Assembly (NCBI GenBank): GCA_030696455.1
Contig: JAUYSH010000042.1
Coordinates: forward strand, 1 to 64,000
Origin: Elusimicrobiota bacterium
GTDB taxonomy: Bacteria; Elusimicrobiota; Elusimicrobia; UBA1565; UBA9628
Reading direction: 5' to 3'
Length of the DNA stretch: 64,000 nucleotides
Part shown: positions 1 through 14,800 of the stretch, one piece after another
How positions within the stretch are numbered: position 1 is the first letter of the stretch
Layout of the letters: every line of letters starts with the position of its first letter
Notes under the pieces: generated by a model
What the model was told of the DNA's origin: nothing
Seen by the model: the letters and a program-made list of their open reading frames with translations, nothing else
Database searches by the model: none
Translations under genes and position numbers: made by a program

Positions 1-73
1 CGCCGCCCGGACCGCGCGGGCCGCTCGCCGCGGCGCGCGGCCCGCGCCGGCCCGGCGGGGGGAGCGTTAACTC

Positions 74-2803
74 ATGCGCTTGAACCGGCGCGCGGCTAAG
101 GCGGCGGGACTTCTCTCGGCCCTGCTCGCTTTCGTTCCGGCCGCGTACGCGGAGACCGAAGGCATGCTCGGCTACGGCCGCGTCGTCCCTGCGCCGACCG
201 TGCGCACCTTCTCCGGCGGCAACTGGGGCAATGAGGCCACCGGTTTGGCGGACTCCGCCGATCCGGGCGTCATCCAGTGGTTGAGGACGGCCGCGGCGCC
301 GTCCTGGAGCGCGCGCGCCGGCTACAAAGCGACCGTCTCCATCGACCATTTGGGCAACCTCACGATGCAGATTTACGACGGCGCCAACTGGATCGACATG
401 CAGCGCGTCATCTTGAGCCAGACCGGCCTGGCGCAGTGGCAGTGGGCGGACGTGACCTGGGTCGGCGACAAGGCGCTTGTGACCTTCAGCCGCAACGTGA
501 CCACGGCCAACCAACAGCTCGGCTTCTACACTTGGGACGCCGGTTGGAGCGGCCAGGGCCTGACGGGCTACACGGCCACGCAGGTGGCGCGCTCGGTGCG
601 CCTGGCGTCGTCTCCGGTTTATGTCTCGAGCAAGGCCGTGGTCTCGGTTCAAAACGCCGCCGGCGGCGTGGCGTCGCGCGGCTGGCACGGCACCGACTGG
701 ATGGCGACCTCGTTCGTCAACGCGACCGTGGAGAGCATCGGCAACTACCGCGGTTTCGATGTGGCCTTCACCTCCGACATCGCGCGCGTCGTTACGGGTT
801 CGGCCGACGCCTTGGACCATGACGCCTGGAACATGACCACGGGGGCGTGGTCGAGTCCCGCCGCTACCCCCGACTTCGATCCAGGCAACAACAGTACCTG
901 GTATTGGGTTCGTCTCGCGGCCGACCCTCACAGCGACTCGAATGGACGCATGATTCTCCTCACTTGGAACGAGGACAACGACATCGCGGTCGGCGTCTGG
1001 GACAACGGCTGGAAAGCGACCGGCGCCAGCGGCGATGTTTCGTTCAACGACACGCAGATCGAGACGAACGCGCAAAATCCGCTCAACCAGCTCGGCGATG
1101 TGGCCTGGCAAACCGACTCGGGCGGGACGCGCAAGGCCGTGCTCGCCTGGGCGCGCGCCAGCGAACAGCGTCCCGTATACCGGACCTACACGCCGGGCAC
1201 CGGCTGGAGCAACGCGGCGTTCGCGCCGACGGTGTCCTCCAACATCCGCGCGGTCCGCGTGTTCTGCGACATCGACACCAACGAGTTGTTCCTGTTCACG
1301 GTCAACAACGCGGGGCAACTCAATGCGGTGCAAGGCGTAGGGGACGGCACCGACCTCAACGGCGGTACGAACGAACTGATCAGCGGCTACATGACCCGGC
1401 CCATTTTGCCGACGACGACCAGCGACCCTCGCCAGGCCTTCGACGCGACCGACGGTCCCATGGTCTCCTACGGTAAAGCCTCCGACTTTCCTTATATCAG
1501 GAACTTCAACGGCACCACCTTCGCCGGGGAGACCTCGGCGCCCAACCTGGGCGGGACGCCGCGGCACATCGTCATCCAGTCCAATCCGACGCGCAACGAG
1601 AAGGTTCTCGGAGCCATCGGCAACGACGGCTTCATCCGCTTTATCGTCTACAACGGAGTCAGCGGCACCTGGGGCAACCAAAGCGTTTGGCCCTTGCCCG
1701 CGGGCTTGGCCATCGGCAACGACACGGACACCAACAACCAGGATCGCTACCGGGGTTTCGACATCGCGTTCGAGCGTTCGAGCGGCGACGCCATCGTCGT
1801 TTTTTTCGCCGGCTCGGAGAAACCTTATTATGACCGCTGGAACGGCACGAGTTGGCAGGGCGCTTCCGAGATCACGGGCTGGGTGACCGATGCGACCCCG
1901 CGGTACCCTTTCTGGATCAAACTGGCGGCGAACCCCAATCCGTCAAGCGAAGAGATCATCGCGGTGGCCGCGCACGCGCCCAATCCGACCTTCACGGCTC
2001 CCGGGGCCGACGATGTGAAGCTGCGCGCCATGGTCTGGAACGGCTCGACCTGGGGTTCGGCCCGTGAGCACGAGGCGGGCCTGGAGACCATCGCGACCCA
2101 GGCTTTCGATGTGGTTTACGAGTCCACTTATCCTTTCCGCGGCATGGTGGGTTGGGCCAACCGCGCAGACGAGACTCTGCGTTATAACCTTTGGATCAGC
2201 ACGGCGATCGCCGGCGCGCACTGGTATTACGCCACCTTCAACGCGTCGGGTGACCTTCAGGGCGGCGGCAACTCGAACACCAACATTTGGGTGCGCCTCT
2301 CCGCGGAACCGATCAGCAACCGCATCGCGGTGGCGGTTCTCAGTGACGGATTGGACGATCTGTCCATGGCGACCTTGGATCTGCCCGACACTTTCGGCAA
2401 CCTGGCCACGGTCGATGCCAATAACATCCCGACGCAGGTCAATGTTTATTTCCGTCCGTTCGACATGGCCTGGGAGCAGGCGGGCGGCGGCGGCCTGGTT
2501 TTCGCCTACGCCGATAATAATGCCCTGTTGCGATATCGGCGTTTTACGGCGAGCTTGGCCGGAGAGTTGAGCGCCGAGTCCGTGGGTACGGGCTTCGTCG
2601 CCCGCGGCGTGCAGATGGAGGCGGACCCTTACTCCAACAACATCCGCACCATCGTCACCGCCTCCGATTACTCGCTGCAACTGCAGAACTGGTCGGGGGC
2701 GGCGTGGAGCGTGCTGTTCAGCCCCACGCCCAAGATCATGTTGGGCGAGGAAGGCGCTTCCCCGCCGACCTTCGCTCCATTTTATTTCACGCACTCGCGC
2801 GAC
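74..2803 (+). other. N-terminal W-rich repeat region of the giant protein, probably a beta-propeller-like fold
   Basis: Recurrent pattern WVRLAADPxS...IxVxxWDxGW...YRGFDVAFxxxxxxxVVxxxxxxxxxYRxWNGTxW (YRGFDVAF / YRGFDIAF; WYWVRLAADP / FWIKLAANP / IWVRLSAEP). Confidence 0.5.
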
Positions 2804-5800
2804 TTCACCCGACCGGTGTCCGTCGTCCAAAATCCGGTCAACAATGCCCATTACGTGACCGGCCAGCCCGCGTCGATCTCAGGCACCGCCAACGACGACC
2901 TCGTCGGCGACGGAAAAAATGTCTCCGGCCTGGTGCGGGTCAATGTCATCATCCGGGACATGAGCCTGCCCAACGAGTACTACCAGGTCGGCGCGGGCTG
3001 GGTGACCACGGTGACGCCCATCCGCAATCTTGCGACCGGCCTCAACAATTGGTCCATCGGCGGCCTGGGCGCCATCTGGACCAACGGCCGCACTTACCGG
3101 ATCCAGTCCGAGGCGGTCGACCGCGAGGGCAACACGCAGGCCGTGCTCTCGCAGGTGGATTTCGTCTTCGACACCTCGCGCCCGACCGGCGTGATCGTCC
3201 ATCCGCGGACGCAGGCCGGCTTCGAGGGCTACTATCGCGGCTTCCAGCTGGCCACCGTGTCGGGGACCGCGGGAGACACGCCGCCCGGTCTGGTGTCGAG
3301 CCTCGTGTTCAACTTGCGGCGCGAGTTGCCGACGGGCGTCTTCAACTGGTGGAACCGCGAGACGGAGACCTGGCAGGGCTCCGAGATCTACTACTCGACG
3401 GTGGCCTGCGGCATCAACTGCTGGAACTCGGGCACCGGCGTCTGGAAGTCGACGATGCCCGCCGCGGCCTGGACCGACGGCGCCACCTACTACCTCGGGT
3501 TGAACGTTCAGGACCGGGCCGGCAACTGGCACCTCACGGCCACCACGAACACCTTCGTCGTCGATGAGACGACGCCCACCGTGACGGTGGGCCTGCCCGG
3601 CGTGGAGGAAGGCGTGTACCGCGGCTTCAGCCAAATCACCGGCCTGTCCGCCGACGACTTCCAGCTGCGCATGAGCTCGGTCTCCATCCGCGACCTGGGC
3701 ACCGGCAACTGCTGGGGCGGCGCGGCCTTCAACCAGGGCTGCCCGTTCTGGATCAACAGCGCGACGACGCACGCGTGGTCGTATCCCTTCGCGTCGGGGG
3801 TCTTCAACAACGCCCGCATCGAGATCTCGGCCAGGGCCCAGGACGCCGCGGGCAATCTCACGGCGACGCCGACGACCCGCATCTTCCGTGTGGACAGCAC
3901 GACGCCGACGACCACCGTCGCGGTGCCCGTCTCCAACTCCACGCGCACGACTTTGACCTTGATCACGGGCCTCGCGACCGACAACAGCAACGGCTTCCTC
4001 GAGGGCGTGAAGCTGCGCATCTTCCGGCCGAAGGACGGCCTGTATTGGACCGGCGCCGGCTGGGGCGGCCAGACCGAGATCAACGCCAACGACACGCGCG
4101 ACGGCAACTCCAGCTTCGCCGACCCGACGGAGACCTTCTCGCAGGCCTGGAGCCTGCCGTTCAACGACGTGAACTGGGGCGCCAACAAGGAGGGCACGGC
4201 GACGCCCTACACCCCGGACGAGATCAGCGGCTCGTCGTTCACGATCATCGTGACCGCGCGCGACCGGGCCCGCGACGCGAACAACGCCCTGCAGCCGCAC
4301 GAGTTCGACTGGACCACGGTGAGCCAGCACCGCTTCTGGTGGGACGTGGTCAAGCCGACGACCACCGTGGATTTCCCGGGGCACCTGGGTACGCTCGGCC
4401 AGGGGGCCACGACCTTCCACGGCGGCAAGTACGACGCCCATAGCGGCGTCAACCGCGTCGAGTACCAGCTCCAGCGCCAGTCCGACGGCCTGTTCTGGCT
4501 CGGCGGCACGAACTGGGGTTCGATGCCCGCGAACTGGCCCGACGCCCAGCTGTGGGCGTCGTCCTGGACCTTCACCAGCCCGGCCTTCGCTCCGTCGGAC
4601 TCGGGCATCTCCTATGTGATGTACACGCGCGCGTGCGACAACGGCGGCGTGCTGGCCGACACGGACTGCGCCTCGCCGACCAAGCTCGCCAACGTGCAGA
4701 CGGACTGGACGGTGGGCGTCGACTCCGTGACGTTCGCCGTCGACGCGGTCAATCCCCTCTCGGGCGTGACGGTGCCCAACCAGAACCAGATCAACCGCCT
4801 GCCCACGATCTCCGGCACGGCGACGGACTTCTCGGCGATCGCGCTGACCGAGGTCGCGATCGCGAGCAGCGCCGGCGGCTCCTGCGCGGGCGGCTCCCCG
4901 GACGGCACCTGCCGCTGGTGGAGCCACGCGAATTCGAACTGGGTCTCCTTCGCCACCTTCACGAACACGACGGTGCAGGGCTCGCCGTGGTCGTACACGG
5001 TGCCCGGGGCGATCGGCTTCGTGGACGGCCGCGATTATCAGATCATCCCCCGCGCGCGGGACTTGGTCGCCAACCAGGCCGAGGGCACGCCCCGCACCTT
5101 CACCTGGGATGTCACGGCGCCCTTGGGCAACCTGACCGTCCCGTCGAGCGGCACCGCGGTCACCGCGCTCAACGCCATCTCGGGCACGGCGTCGGACGTC
5201 GCGCCCGGCCTGCCCAACCAAGCCGAGATCTATATCCGTCGCGTCGGAACTCCCTTATATTGGGACCCCAACGGCGTGGCCGGCGCCGCGGGCCAGTTCA
5301 ACCCGTCGGGCGCCGTGATCTGGTTCCTGCTGGCCGACAGCCCGTCGGACGGGCTGTGGACCTACAACAGCTCGCCGGTGCCCTGGACCAACGGCCTTTA
5401 CTACGAGATGAGCACGCGGATCCGCGACTTCGCGACCAACGAGACCGGCCAGCCCTCGCCCGGCACGCCCGGCGCCGGCGCGCTGCCGACGCCGGTGTTC
5501 TTCGACCTCGACCGCCCCACGGCGACCATCGACAACATCGTCAACGCTTCTTTCGTCAGCGCGGTCGCCGCGGCCTCGGGCAAGGCGTCGGATATCGGCA
5601 CGGGGCTCAACGGAGGGCGCGTCTCGAATGTCTACCTGCATGTATACCGCCAGGGCCTCAACCAGACCTGGAATTGGAACACGACCACCTGGGTGGCGGG
5701 CGACCAGCAATCCGCCATCGCCGACCCCTCTTCTCAGCCCAACTTCTGGAAGTCGGTCCCCTATACGCCGGACCCCGTGGACCCCTCGAGCGGGACCTGG

Positions 5801-8800
5801 TCGGAGCCGCTGGCCTTCCTGGCGGGGCAGTCCGGCGAGACCTTCCGCGTCGTCGCGCGCGCCCGGGACTGGGCCAACTCGATGCAGGTCACACCCTCGA
5901 CCGTGACCTTCACGCTCGACGAGTATCAGGCCTCGCCGGAGCGGCCGAGCGCCACGGTCGCCGCGCCGGTCGACGGGCTCCACACGCGCCCGATCTTCGC
6001 GTTCGCGTCGGGCTCCTCGCTCGACAACACCGGCGGTCAGATCGCGGCCGTGCGCGTGAGCCTGCGCCGTTTCAACGGCCCCGTCAACTACTGGACGGGC
6101 CTGGCGTGGTCGGCCGTCGAGCCCGTGCCCTGGCCGAACGCGGCCGCGGCGGACGGGAACTTCAACTCGGACAGCGAAGGCTGGCAGTTCGCCATGCCGC
6201 CGCTGGCCGAGTGGACGGACAACGTCGCCTACGACGTGCGCGCCCAGGCGGTGGACGCCGCGGGCAACTTCTCGGTGATCCAGTGGTCGACGAAGAACTT
6301 CGTCTACGACACCTTCAAGCCGACGGCGACGATCACCTTGCCCATCAACGCCGGCTACATCTCGCAGACCGGCTTCGTCAGCGGCGGAGCGGTCGACACG
6401 GGCGCGGGCGTGGTGGACTTCGTCCAGGTGCGCGTGCGCCGCGCCTCGGACGGCCGCTACCTCGACCTGTCGGTCGGGCCGAACGGGGATTGGGTGGTGG
6501 GAGGGCCGGAGATCTGGAATAACGCGACGATCGGGGGCGCCGGCCCGTGGACCTTCTCGCTGTCGAGCGCGGCGTGGGAAACAGGCATCAACTACGAGGC
6601 GCAGGCGCGCGGCATCGACCGGGCGACCAACATGCAGGTCACCTACTCGAGCGTGACCTTCTCGGCCGACTTTCAGGTCCCGTCGTCGGTGGTCCAGGTC
6701 CCGATCCACGCCACGACGCCGGACAACATCACCGACATCACGGGCACGGCCGTCGACGCCGGCCCCTCCGGCGTGGGTAACGTCTTCGTCGCCTACTGGC
6801 GCGCCTCCCCGGCGAACTGGTGGAACAGGACGACGATGGCCTTCGACCTGCCCGACGCGGCCGTGCCGCCCGACGCCCCGGGCCTGGCGTCGAACTACTG
6901 GGTCAAGGCGAGCACGAACAACACCCCGACCGTCGCCTGGGTCGTGACCGGCGCCTCGACGCCGTCGTTCGTCGGCGGCGTGACCTACCACGTGTTGTCG
7001 GCCGTCAGCGACCGCGCGACGAACCTCGAGGGCCGCCCGTCGGCCGCGGCGCTGGGCACGAACCGGATCTCGTTCACCGCGGCGTTCCCGGCCTCGCAGA
7101 TCGTCAAGCCCGACGCGACGGACCCGCACTTCCGCGCGACCTTGGCGACCTTGTCGGGCACGATCAACACGGTGGCGACCGGCGCCGAAGTCCGCATCCG
7201 GGACATCACCAACAACCTCTACTGGAACGGCGGGGGGTGGGCCGCGCCGATCGTCTTCATCCCGGCGACGGTCGGCGGCCTCGATTGGTCCTACACGATC
7301 CCGGCCGTGAACTTCACGAGCCTCAACCGCTACTCGGTGGAGTCCCGCGCGACCGGCGTGCCGGTCGAGGCCCCGCCCAAGGGCCCGCGCGAGTTCTACA
7401 TCGACGACGGCGTGCCGACGGCGGGGGTCAGCATGCCCGACGTCCTTTATAAGGTGAGCCTGCCGGCCCTGTCGGGCACCGCGGCCGATGACGCGGACGC
7501 GTTGGCCGGCGCGCAGAAGACGGTCTATTTCCGCCTGCGCCGCACCGAGCTCGCGCTGCCGCAATACTGGAACCCGACGGTCTCGACCTACACCTCCTCC
7601 GCGCTCGACTGCTTGAGCGGCGTGGACGCGACCTGTCTCGTTCCCAACGTGGGGGCTTTGCCGCCGAACACCTTCGCGGTGACCCACGCGAGCTTCACCG
7701 ACTCGACGGCGTACGAGGCGAACCGCGCCTACGTCGTCTCATTGATCGTCAAGGACCGCGCGGGCAACGGCACGACGGTCAACAAGAACTTCACCTGGGA
7801 CGTCGGCGCGCCCGTGTCGGGGATGACGTTGCCCAACCACTCCAACCCGATCCGCTCGATGGGCTCGCCGCAGATCACCGGCACCGCGACCGACAACTTC
7901 CTCGTTCACGCCACGAGCGTCGCGGTCCGCTCCCTGCGCAACGGCCTGTGCTATAACCCCGGGACCTTGTTCTTCACCGAGACCTGCCCGTACTGGCTCG
8001 CCACCTCGAGCAATCCCGCGGCGGACTGGACCTTCAGCGACGCGAACCTCAACTCCGCGCTCGGCGCCTTCAGCACCTACTACACCATCCTCTCTCGCGC
8101 GGCGGACGTCGCGGGCAACGAGCAATCCGGCTTCACGGCGAACGTCTCCTCGCGGACCTTCCTGTTCGACATCGTGCCGCCCGTCTCCGCGATCACCTAT
8201 CCAGCGCACCTCGCCGCTTACCGGGGCTCTCAGGTCAGCGGCGTGTTCAACCCCTTCGCCGGAAACGCCTCGGACCCCGGCGCGCCGTGGAACGCCGGCC
8301 TGCGCCGCGTCGAGATCCGCCTGTCCTACGTGGCGGCCCCGGACACCTGGTACTGGCAGTCCACGCAGTTCTCCTCGGGCACCGGGGTGAGCAACGGCGG
8401 CTGGTTCGCCACCACGGACAACCTGTGGAGCTCGATCGGCGCGATCACCTGGCGGGCGGCCGACACGTCGTACCGCCTCGAGAGCCGGGCGGAGGACGCG
8501 ACCTTCCTTAAAGACGGCACCGCGGTCGGCAACATCGGCACGCCCGCCACGGTGGGCGGGGACATCGTGGACTTCATCGTCGACGACACGATCCCGACGG
8601 TCCTGCTCCAGCAGCCGAGCGGGGCGAATGTCGGCGCGCTGACCATGATCTCCGGCACGGCGCTCGGAGACGGCGCCGGCCTGTCCGAGGTCGCCCTGCG
8701 CATCCAGCGCACGAACGGCGGACCGCTCGAGGATTGGACGGGCTCCTCCTGGACCGCGCTCAATACCCACTACTCGACGGCGACGCTCGGCGGGGTGTTC

Positions 8801-11800
8801 GGCAATCAGACCTGGACCTACGACGACGTCGTGGGCGCCTTCGTCAGCGGCGAGCAGTACCGCCTGTTCCTGCGCGTCACCGACCGCGCGGGCAACGTCC
8901 GCGCCGCGCCGGGCGGGGGGGACCTGACCTTCGTCTACGACTCGGTCGCGCCGAACCTGGCGATCAACTTCCCGTACTCCCCGCCGACCGTGCCGCCGTA
9001 CTCGAACCGCGCGGAGTCCTCGCGCCAGGTGATCCTGGCCTCGGGCACGGTCAGCGATCCGGGAGCGGTGGTCTCCGGCGTGACCCAGGTCTGGGTCGCG
9101 CTCTCGTCGGGCTCGGCCGAGGATGTCTGGTGGAACGACACGACGCGGCTCTTCGACACGAGTCAGCCGACCGTGTTCTGGGCCGCGCAGGTGTACGTGG
9201 GCGGCTCCGATTGGACCTACCAGCCCGCCGAGTTCGCCACGACCGCGTTCCAGGACGGCGTCATCTACCGCCTGCACGTGCGCGCGCGCGACGCGGCGGG
9301 CAACTGGACCAACAACGTGACCAACCCGGTCCTGTCGGCGGCCGCCCAGTCCCAGTCCCTGCGCTACGACCTCTCGCGCCCGACCTCGACGGTCTCGGTG
9401 CCGGTCAACGGCACGAAGATCAACTCCTTGCCTGCCTTCTCGGGCGCCATGACCGAGACCGGCGCCGGCGGCTCCGGCGTGCTGCGCTCCTACCTCGCGG
9501 TGCGCCACGACGACGGCGGAAGCGCCGCCAACGGCTGGTGGAACTGGGGCACGGGCGCCTTCGACGGCGCGATCAGCGACCCGCCGCCGGCGCCGCCGGG
9601 CCCCGCCTGGACGCAGGTGTCGAGCACGCCGGTGCAGAACCTCGGGACCTTGTCCTGGTCGACCGCGACGCCGGCGGGCATGCTCGAGTCGAGCGCCACT
9701 TACCGCGCCGTGGTCGTGGCCCTCGATCAGGCGACGAACATCCAGCAGAACCCGGCCGCCGCGGGCGCGGGCGCCGCGTTCCGCTACGACACGCAGGCGC
9801 CGACCGCGACCTTGACCAACCCGCCTTACGCCGCCTTCGTCAACGCGGCGGGCCTCGGGCTCATCGCCGGCACCGCCACCGACGAGACGAGGGGCGCCTC
9901 CGGACTGCAGACGATCCAGATTCTCCTCAAGCTCCAGAACGCGGAGGCGTACTGGAACGGCGGGACGACCGGGGTGTTCGCCTCGGACTACGACAACACC
10001 GGGAGCAAGTTCGGCCAGTGGCGCACGGTCCCGACCGGCTTCAACTGGAGCCTGGCCTTCCCGCCGATGGCCCCGGCCGAGTCGCGCGCCCTGCGCCTGT
10101 GGGTCCGCGCGACGGACCAGGCCGGCAACCAGAGTGCTACGCCCAGCAACGGCCAGCTCGACGCCAACCTCAACGCGGACGGCACGCCCGCGCGCTCCTT
10201 CATCTACGACAACACCCCGCCCACGACGCTCGTGACCGCGCCCGCGCCGTTCGTCAACTTCGCGCCGGCGACGATCACCGGCACGGCCGAGGACGCCTTC
10301 CCCGCCTTCAACCCCAGCGGCGTGATCGACGTGCGCCTGCGCATGGCGCGCAGCACCGGCGAGTACTGGGACCTGTTCGGGAGCACCTGGACCGCGAGCA
10401 ACGCCTTCTCCAATACCAGCCTCACGGGCCTCAACCCGTGGACGTTCTCGGCCTTCAACGGCGCCTTCAGCGACGGCTACCGCTACGACGTCAACTCCCG
10501 GGGCGAGGATGCGGCGGGCAACCTGGAGACGGGCTTCGGGACCTATTCCTTCATCGTGGACCGCAGCACCCCGCTGAGCTCCATCGAGTGGCCCCACGCG
10601 AGCGCCTTCGTCAGCTCCGCGGCGGTCGTCATCCGCGGTATGGCCGACGACTTCTACTGCACGCAGCAGCCGGCCCTGTGCAACGCGTCGCGCAACTCCC
10701 AGTCCGGCCTGACGGCGACGGGCGTGACGGTCGCCGTCGCCGAGGTCGTGGTCTCGACGAATTGGTGGGACGGCGCGAACTTCGCCTCGGCGGTCCCGGT
10801 GTGGCTGCCCGCTTCCTTCGCCGGCGCCTCGAGCGGCACCTGGACCTTCCCGCTGCCGGCCGGCAAGCTGACCTCGACCAAGGTCTACCGCGCCGTGGTG
10901 CGGGCCCAGGACCGGGCCGGCAACCTCGACATCGTCACCTCGACGAACAGCTTCATCTACGACGCGGCCGCGCCTGTGTCGCTGGCGACTTCCCCGGTCC
11001 TGTTCAATGGCTCGATCTCCGGGATCTACGGCACGGCGAGCGACGCCTCGCCGGGCGCGCTGTCGGTCGTGCGCCTGACGATTCGCAAGACCGCCCCGCT
11101 CAACGAGTACTGGAACGGCGTCGCCTGGCAAGGCGCGCCCGTCGAGCTGTCCTCGGGCGTCGTCGGCGCCTTCATCGCCGGCACGACCTACGGCTGGTAC
11201 TACGACACGTCGGCGACGAACTTCACCAACGCGTCGACCTACACGGTCACCGCGCGCGCGGTGGACCAGGCGGGCAACGTCGAGCCCGCGCATGGCTCCC
11301 ACGACATCGAGTTCTACCTCGAGGCGCCGACGCCGACGGTGGTCCTGACCCAGCCCACGGCCCCGGACCTCAAGCATTACGGGCCGAACTCGGCCGGAGG
11401 CGTCACCACCCTCATCGGCACGGGCCAGAACCTCCGCCTGACCAACGGCGTGCGCGTCGCGCTGCAGCGCCTGAGCGAGCCCACGAGCTACTGGTATGAC
11501 CCGACCGCCTCGTGGACCAACGATCCCTCGACGTACACCGCGATCAATGTTATCGCCGGTACTCCCCAGACCTGGAGCCTCGGGCTCAATGCGCCGTATG
11601 TCGTCGACAATGCCTCCTACAGCCTGACCGTCACCCCGGTCAACGCCGCGGGCCTTCTCGGCACGGCGGTCTCGCGCACCTTTGTCTTCGACAAGACGGC
11701 GCCCGTTTCAGCCTTCACCAACCCAGCCGTCGTCGCCTGCGCGGGCGCCGACGCGTGTTTGAGCGCTTTGCCGGCCATCGCGGGCACCTCGGCCGACACG

Positions 11801-14800
11801 ACGAACACGAACCCGCCGTCGGTCCAGTTCACGGGCGTGAAGCTGCGTCTGAAGAACTCCGTCACCGGCGACTACTGGAACGGAACCGCCTTCGCGCCGG
11901 GATTGTCCGAGATGTCGATCGAGGCGCCGAACTTCTCGGGGGCCGGGCCCTACGCCTGGAGCACGACGACCTTGGCCGGCGCCGGCCTTCTCGACGGCGA
12001 GGACTACACCTTGTTCGCCTACGCGGCGGACCGGGCCGGCAACGCCCAGAGCGTCGAGGCGCAGATGGCCCAGTTCACCTTCGTCTACGACACCTCCCCG
12101 CCCGTGGGCATCCTCAGCCAGCCGTCGTCGGGGCAGGTGTACCTGAACCTGGCCACGATCTCGGGCACCTCGGTGGATCCGGGCGGCGCCAACCCGAACA
12201 ATAAATTCTCCGGCGTGCAGCGCGTCGAGCTCCAGATCCGCAACCCGCAAAGCGACATCTGCTGGAACCACGGCGCCTCGGCCTTCGATCTGAGCTGCGC
12301 GGCTCCCGCGAGCTTCTTCACCGCGACGGGCATCAACCCTTGGACCTACTCGAACGCGAACCTGACGACCGCCTTGGTCACGGGCGGCCATTACACGATC
12401 ACCGCCCGCGCCGTGGACTTCGCCGGCAACGTCCAGTCCGTGTACACCGTCCCGGTGTCGAGCCGCACGCTCCAGGTCGACAAGGTCGCGCCGGCGACGG
12501 CCTTCACCAAGCCGCTCTCGGGCGTCTCCTATCGTCCGTCCCAGCTCAACGGCGGCTCGGCGCTGACCGGGAACGCCTCCGACGCGGAAGCCATGCTGTA
12601 TCCTCCGCCGCTCAACGACGCGATCCAGTCCGTCGACACGGTGATCTGGTACCTCGAGGGGGGGACCAGCTACTACTACACCGGCGTCGTCGACCTTTTC
12701 CCGAGCGGCAACGGCACGAAGTTCTCCTCGAACACGATCGAGTCGGCGCAGTGGAAGCCGGTGACGACCGGCACGGCGACCTGGTCCTCCCTGTTCACCG
12801 ACGCCGACTGGATCAGCGACAAGCCCTATCGCGCGAAGTCCCGCGCGCGCGACCGCGCGCGCGACGCCGGCGGGGCGATCGTCGGCAACCTCGGAACGAC
12901 CTTCGTGCAGAACGTCAGCCTCGTGGACTTCAAGGTGGACGCCACGCCGCCCGTCTCCACGGTCCACACGCCGGCCGGCACGGGCTTCCTTCACGACCTC
13001 GAGACGATCGCCGGCACCTCGAACTCGGACCTGTCGCTGGCCAACACCTACTACCTGCGCGTCTGGTACGTGGTCGGCACGAGCAGCATCTACTGGAACG
13101 GCAACGCCTGGAACACCGGCCTGCCGGACGTTCCCACCCAACTGCCCGTCGAGGTGGCCGGCTCGACGGGCGTCGTCGCCTGGACCTTCCCCGGCTCCAT
13201 GCCCGGCTACACCTTCCCGACCATCACCCAGCCGGACAACACGGCTTACGGCATCGCGATCCACGCCCGAGACAACGCCGGCAACCTCGAGGTCCCGACG
13301 ACCGCGCAGTTCATCCTCGACCAGGTCGGCCCGAACGTCATCATCTCCACGCCGATGCAGACCTCCCAGAACTACGGCTCGGCGCGGCCGCTGGTGACCT
13401 TGCGCGGCACCTCCAGCGACTCGCCCGCCGGCGTGCTGCGCGTCGACCTCGAGATCAAGCAGGTGTCCGACACGCCCAACCTGTTCTGGGACGGCTTCGT
13501 CTGGACCGCGGTCTCGAGCGTCGTGCCCGCGATCTCCACCAACCCGTGGACCTACGCCGCGCCGGCCTGGATCGACAACAAGCAGTATCAGATCCGCGCG
13601 AAGGCGGTCGACATGGCGGCCAACGACTCGGGCTTCGGCCTGGCGGTGCCCTTCAAGTACGACGTGAACAAGCCTTCGACCACCATCCTGGTCCCGAACC
13701 AGCCCTTTTACCCGCTGTCCTGGGCGGGCACCCCGCTGTCGGGCACCGCGCTCGATTGGGTGCATTACCCCTCCACCCAGGCGAAGTCGGGCCTGACGCG
13801 CGTCGAGATCCAGATCCACGACAACGTGGCCAACCTCTACTGGCAGGGCAACGGCTGGAACCCCGCCCCGGCCTTCCGCGCGGTCTCGACGACCACTCTC
13901 GATCCCTCGTCGTGGACCTACCCGCCGTCGAACCCGCCCGGCGACACCTTGCCGGGCTGGAACGACAACAACGACTACACCATCGACCTGCGCGCGACGG
14001 ACCGCACCGGCAACATCGAGAACCTGGTCAGCTACACCTTCACCTTCGACTCGTTCGCGCCGACGACCACGATCACGGCGCCGCTCGACGACAACTATGC
14101 GACCGCCTTCGCGCTGTCGAGCGGCACCTACTCCTCGGTGCCCGCCGGGATCGCGCAAGTGCTCGTCGCCGTCCGCAACCCTCTCGGCTCGTTCTGGGAC
14201 GGGACGAATTTCGTGTCCTTCAACCCCGCCACCTGCTGGCTGCCGGCGCAGATCCATCCGTCGTCGTGGTCGTTCACCAACGCGGCGCTGGCGGCGAACA
14301 TCAACACGACCCAGTCGGTGCCGATCACCTATGAGTTCTTCGTGCGCGGCGTGGACGGAGCTGGAAACGACAACCGCGGCTCGGGCCAGCCGACGGCCGG
14401 CACGGGCACCCGTCTGCGCGTGGACTACTTCGCGCCGACCTCGGGCTTCACTCACCCGCTCGACAACGCGGCGCTGACGGGCGGCGTCGCGCCTCTGACC
14501 GGCACCGCCGGCGACCAGGCGCTGGCGGCCACCAAGGGCATCGGCCTTTTCGAGGTGCGGCTCAAGGCGGTCCGGATCGACTCCGTCAACGCCCGCCGTT
14601 ACTGGGACGGCGTGAGCTGGAACGCCGCCGACCAGGGCTTCAACCTGCCGACCACGCTCGGCGGCGCGCCGCAATCGGTGCAGACCTTCGCCAGCCAGGG
14701 CGCGGCCATCGGCGACAACAACTTCGAGGACAGCTACCGTTATCAGGTCACCGCGCGCGCCGAGGACCTGCTCGGCTTCCAGGACCCGGTGTACTCCACG

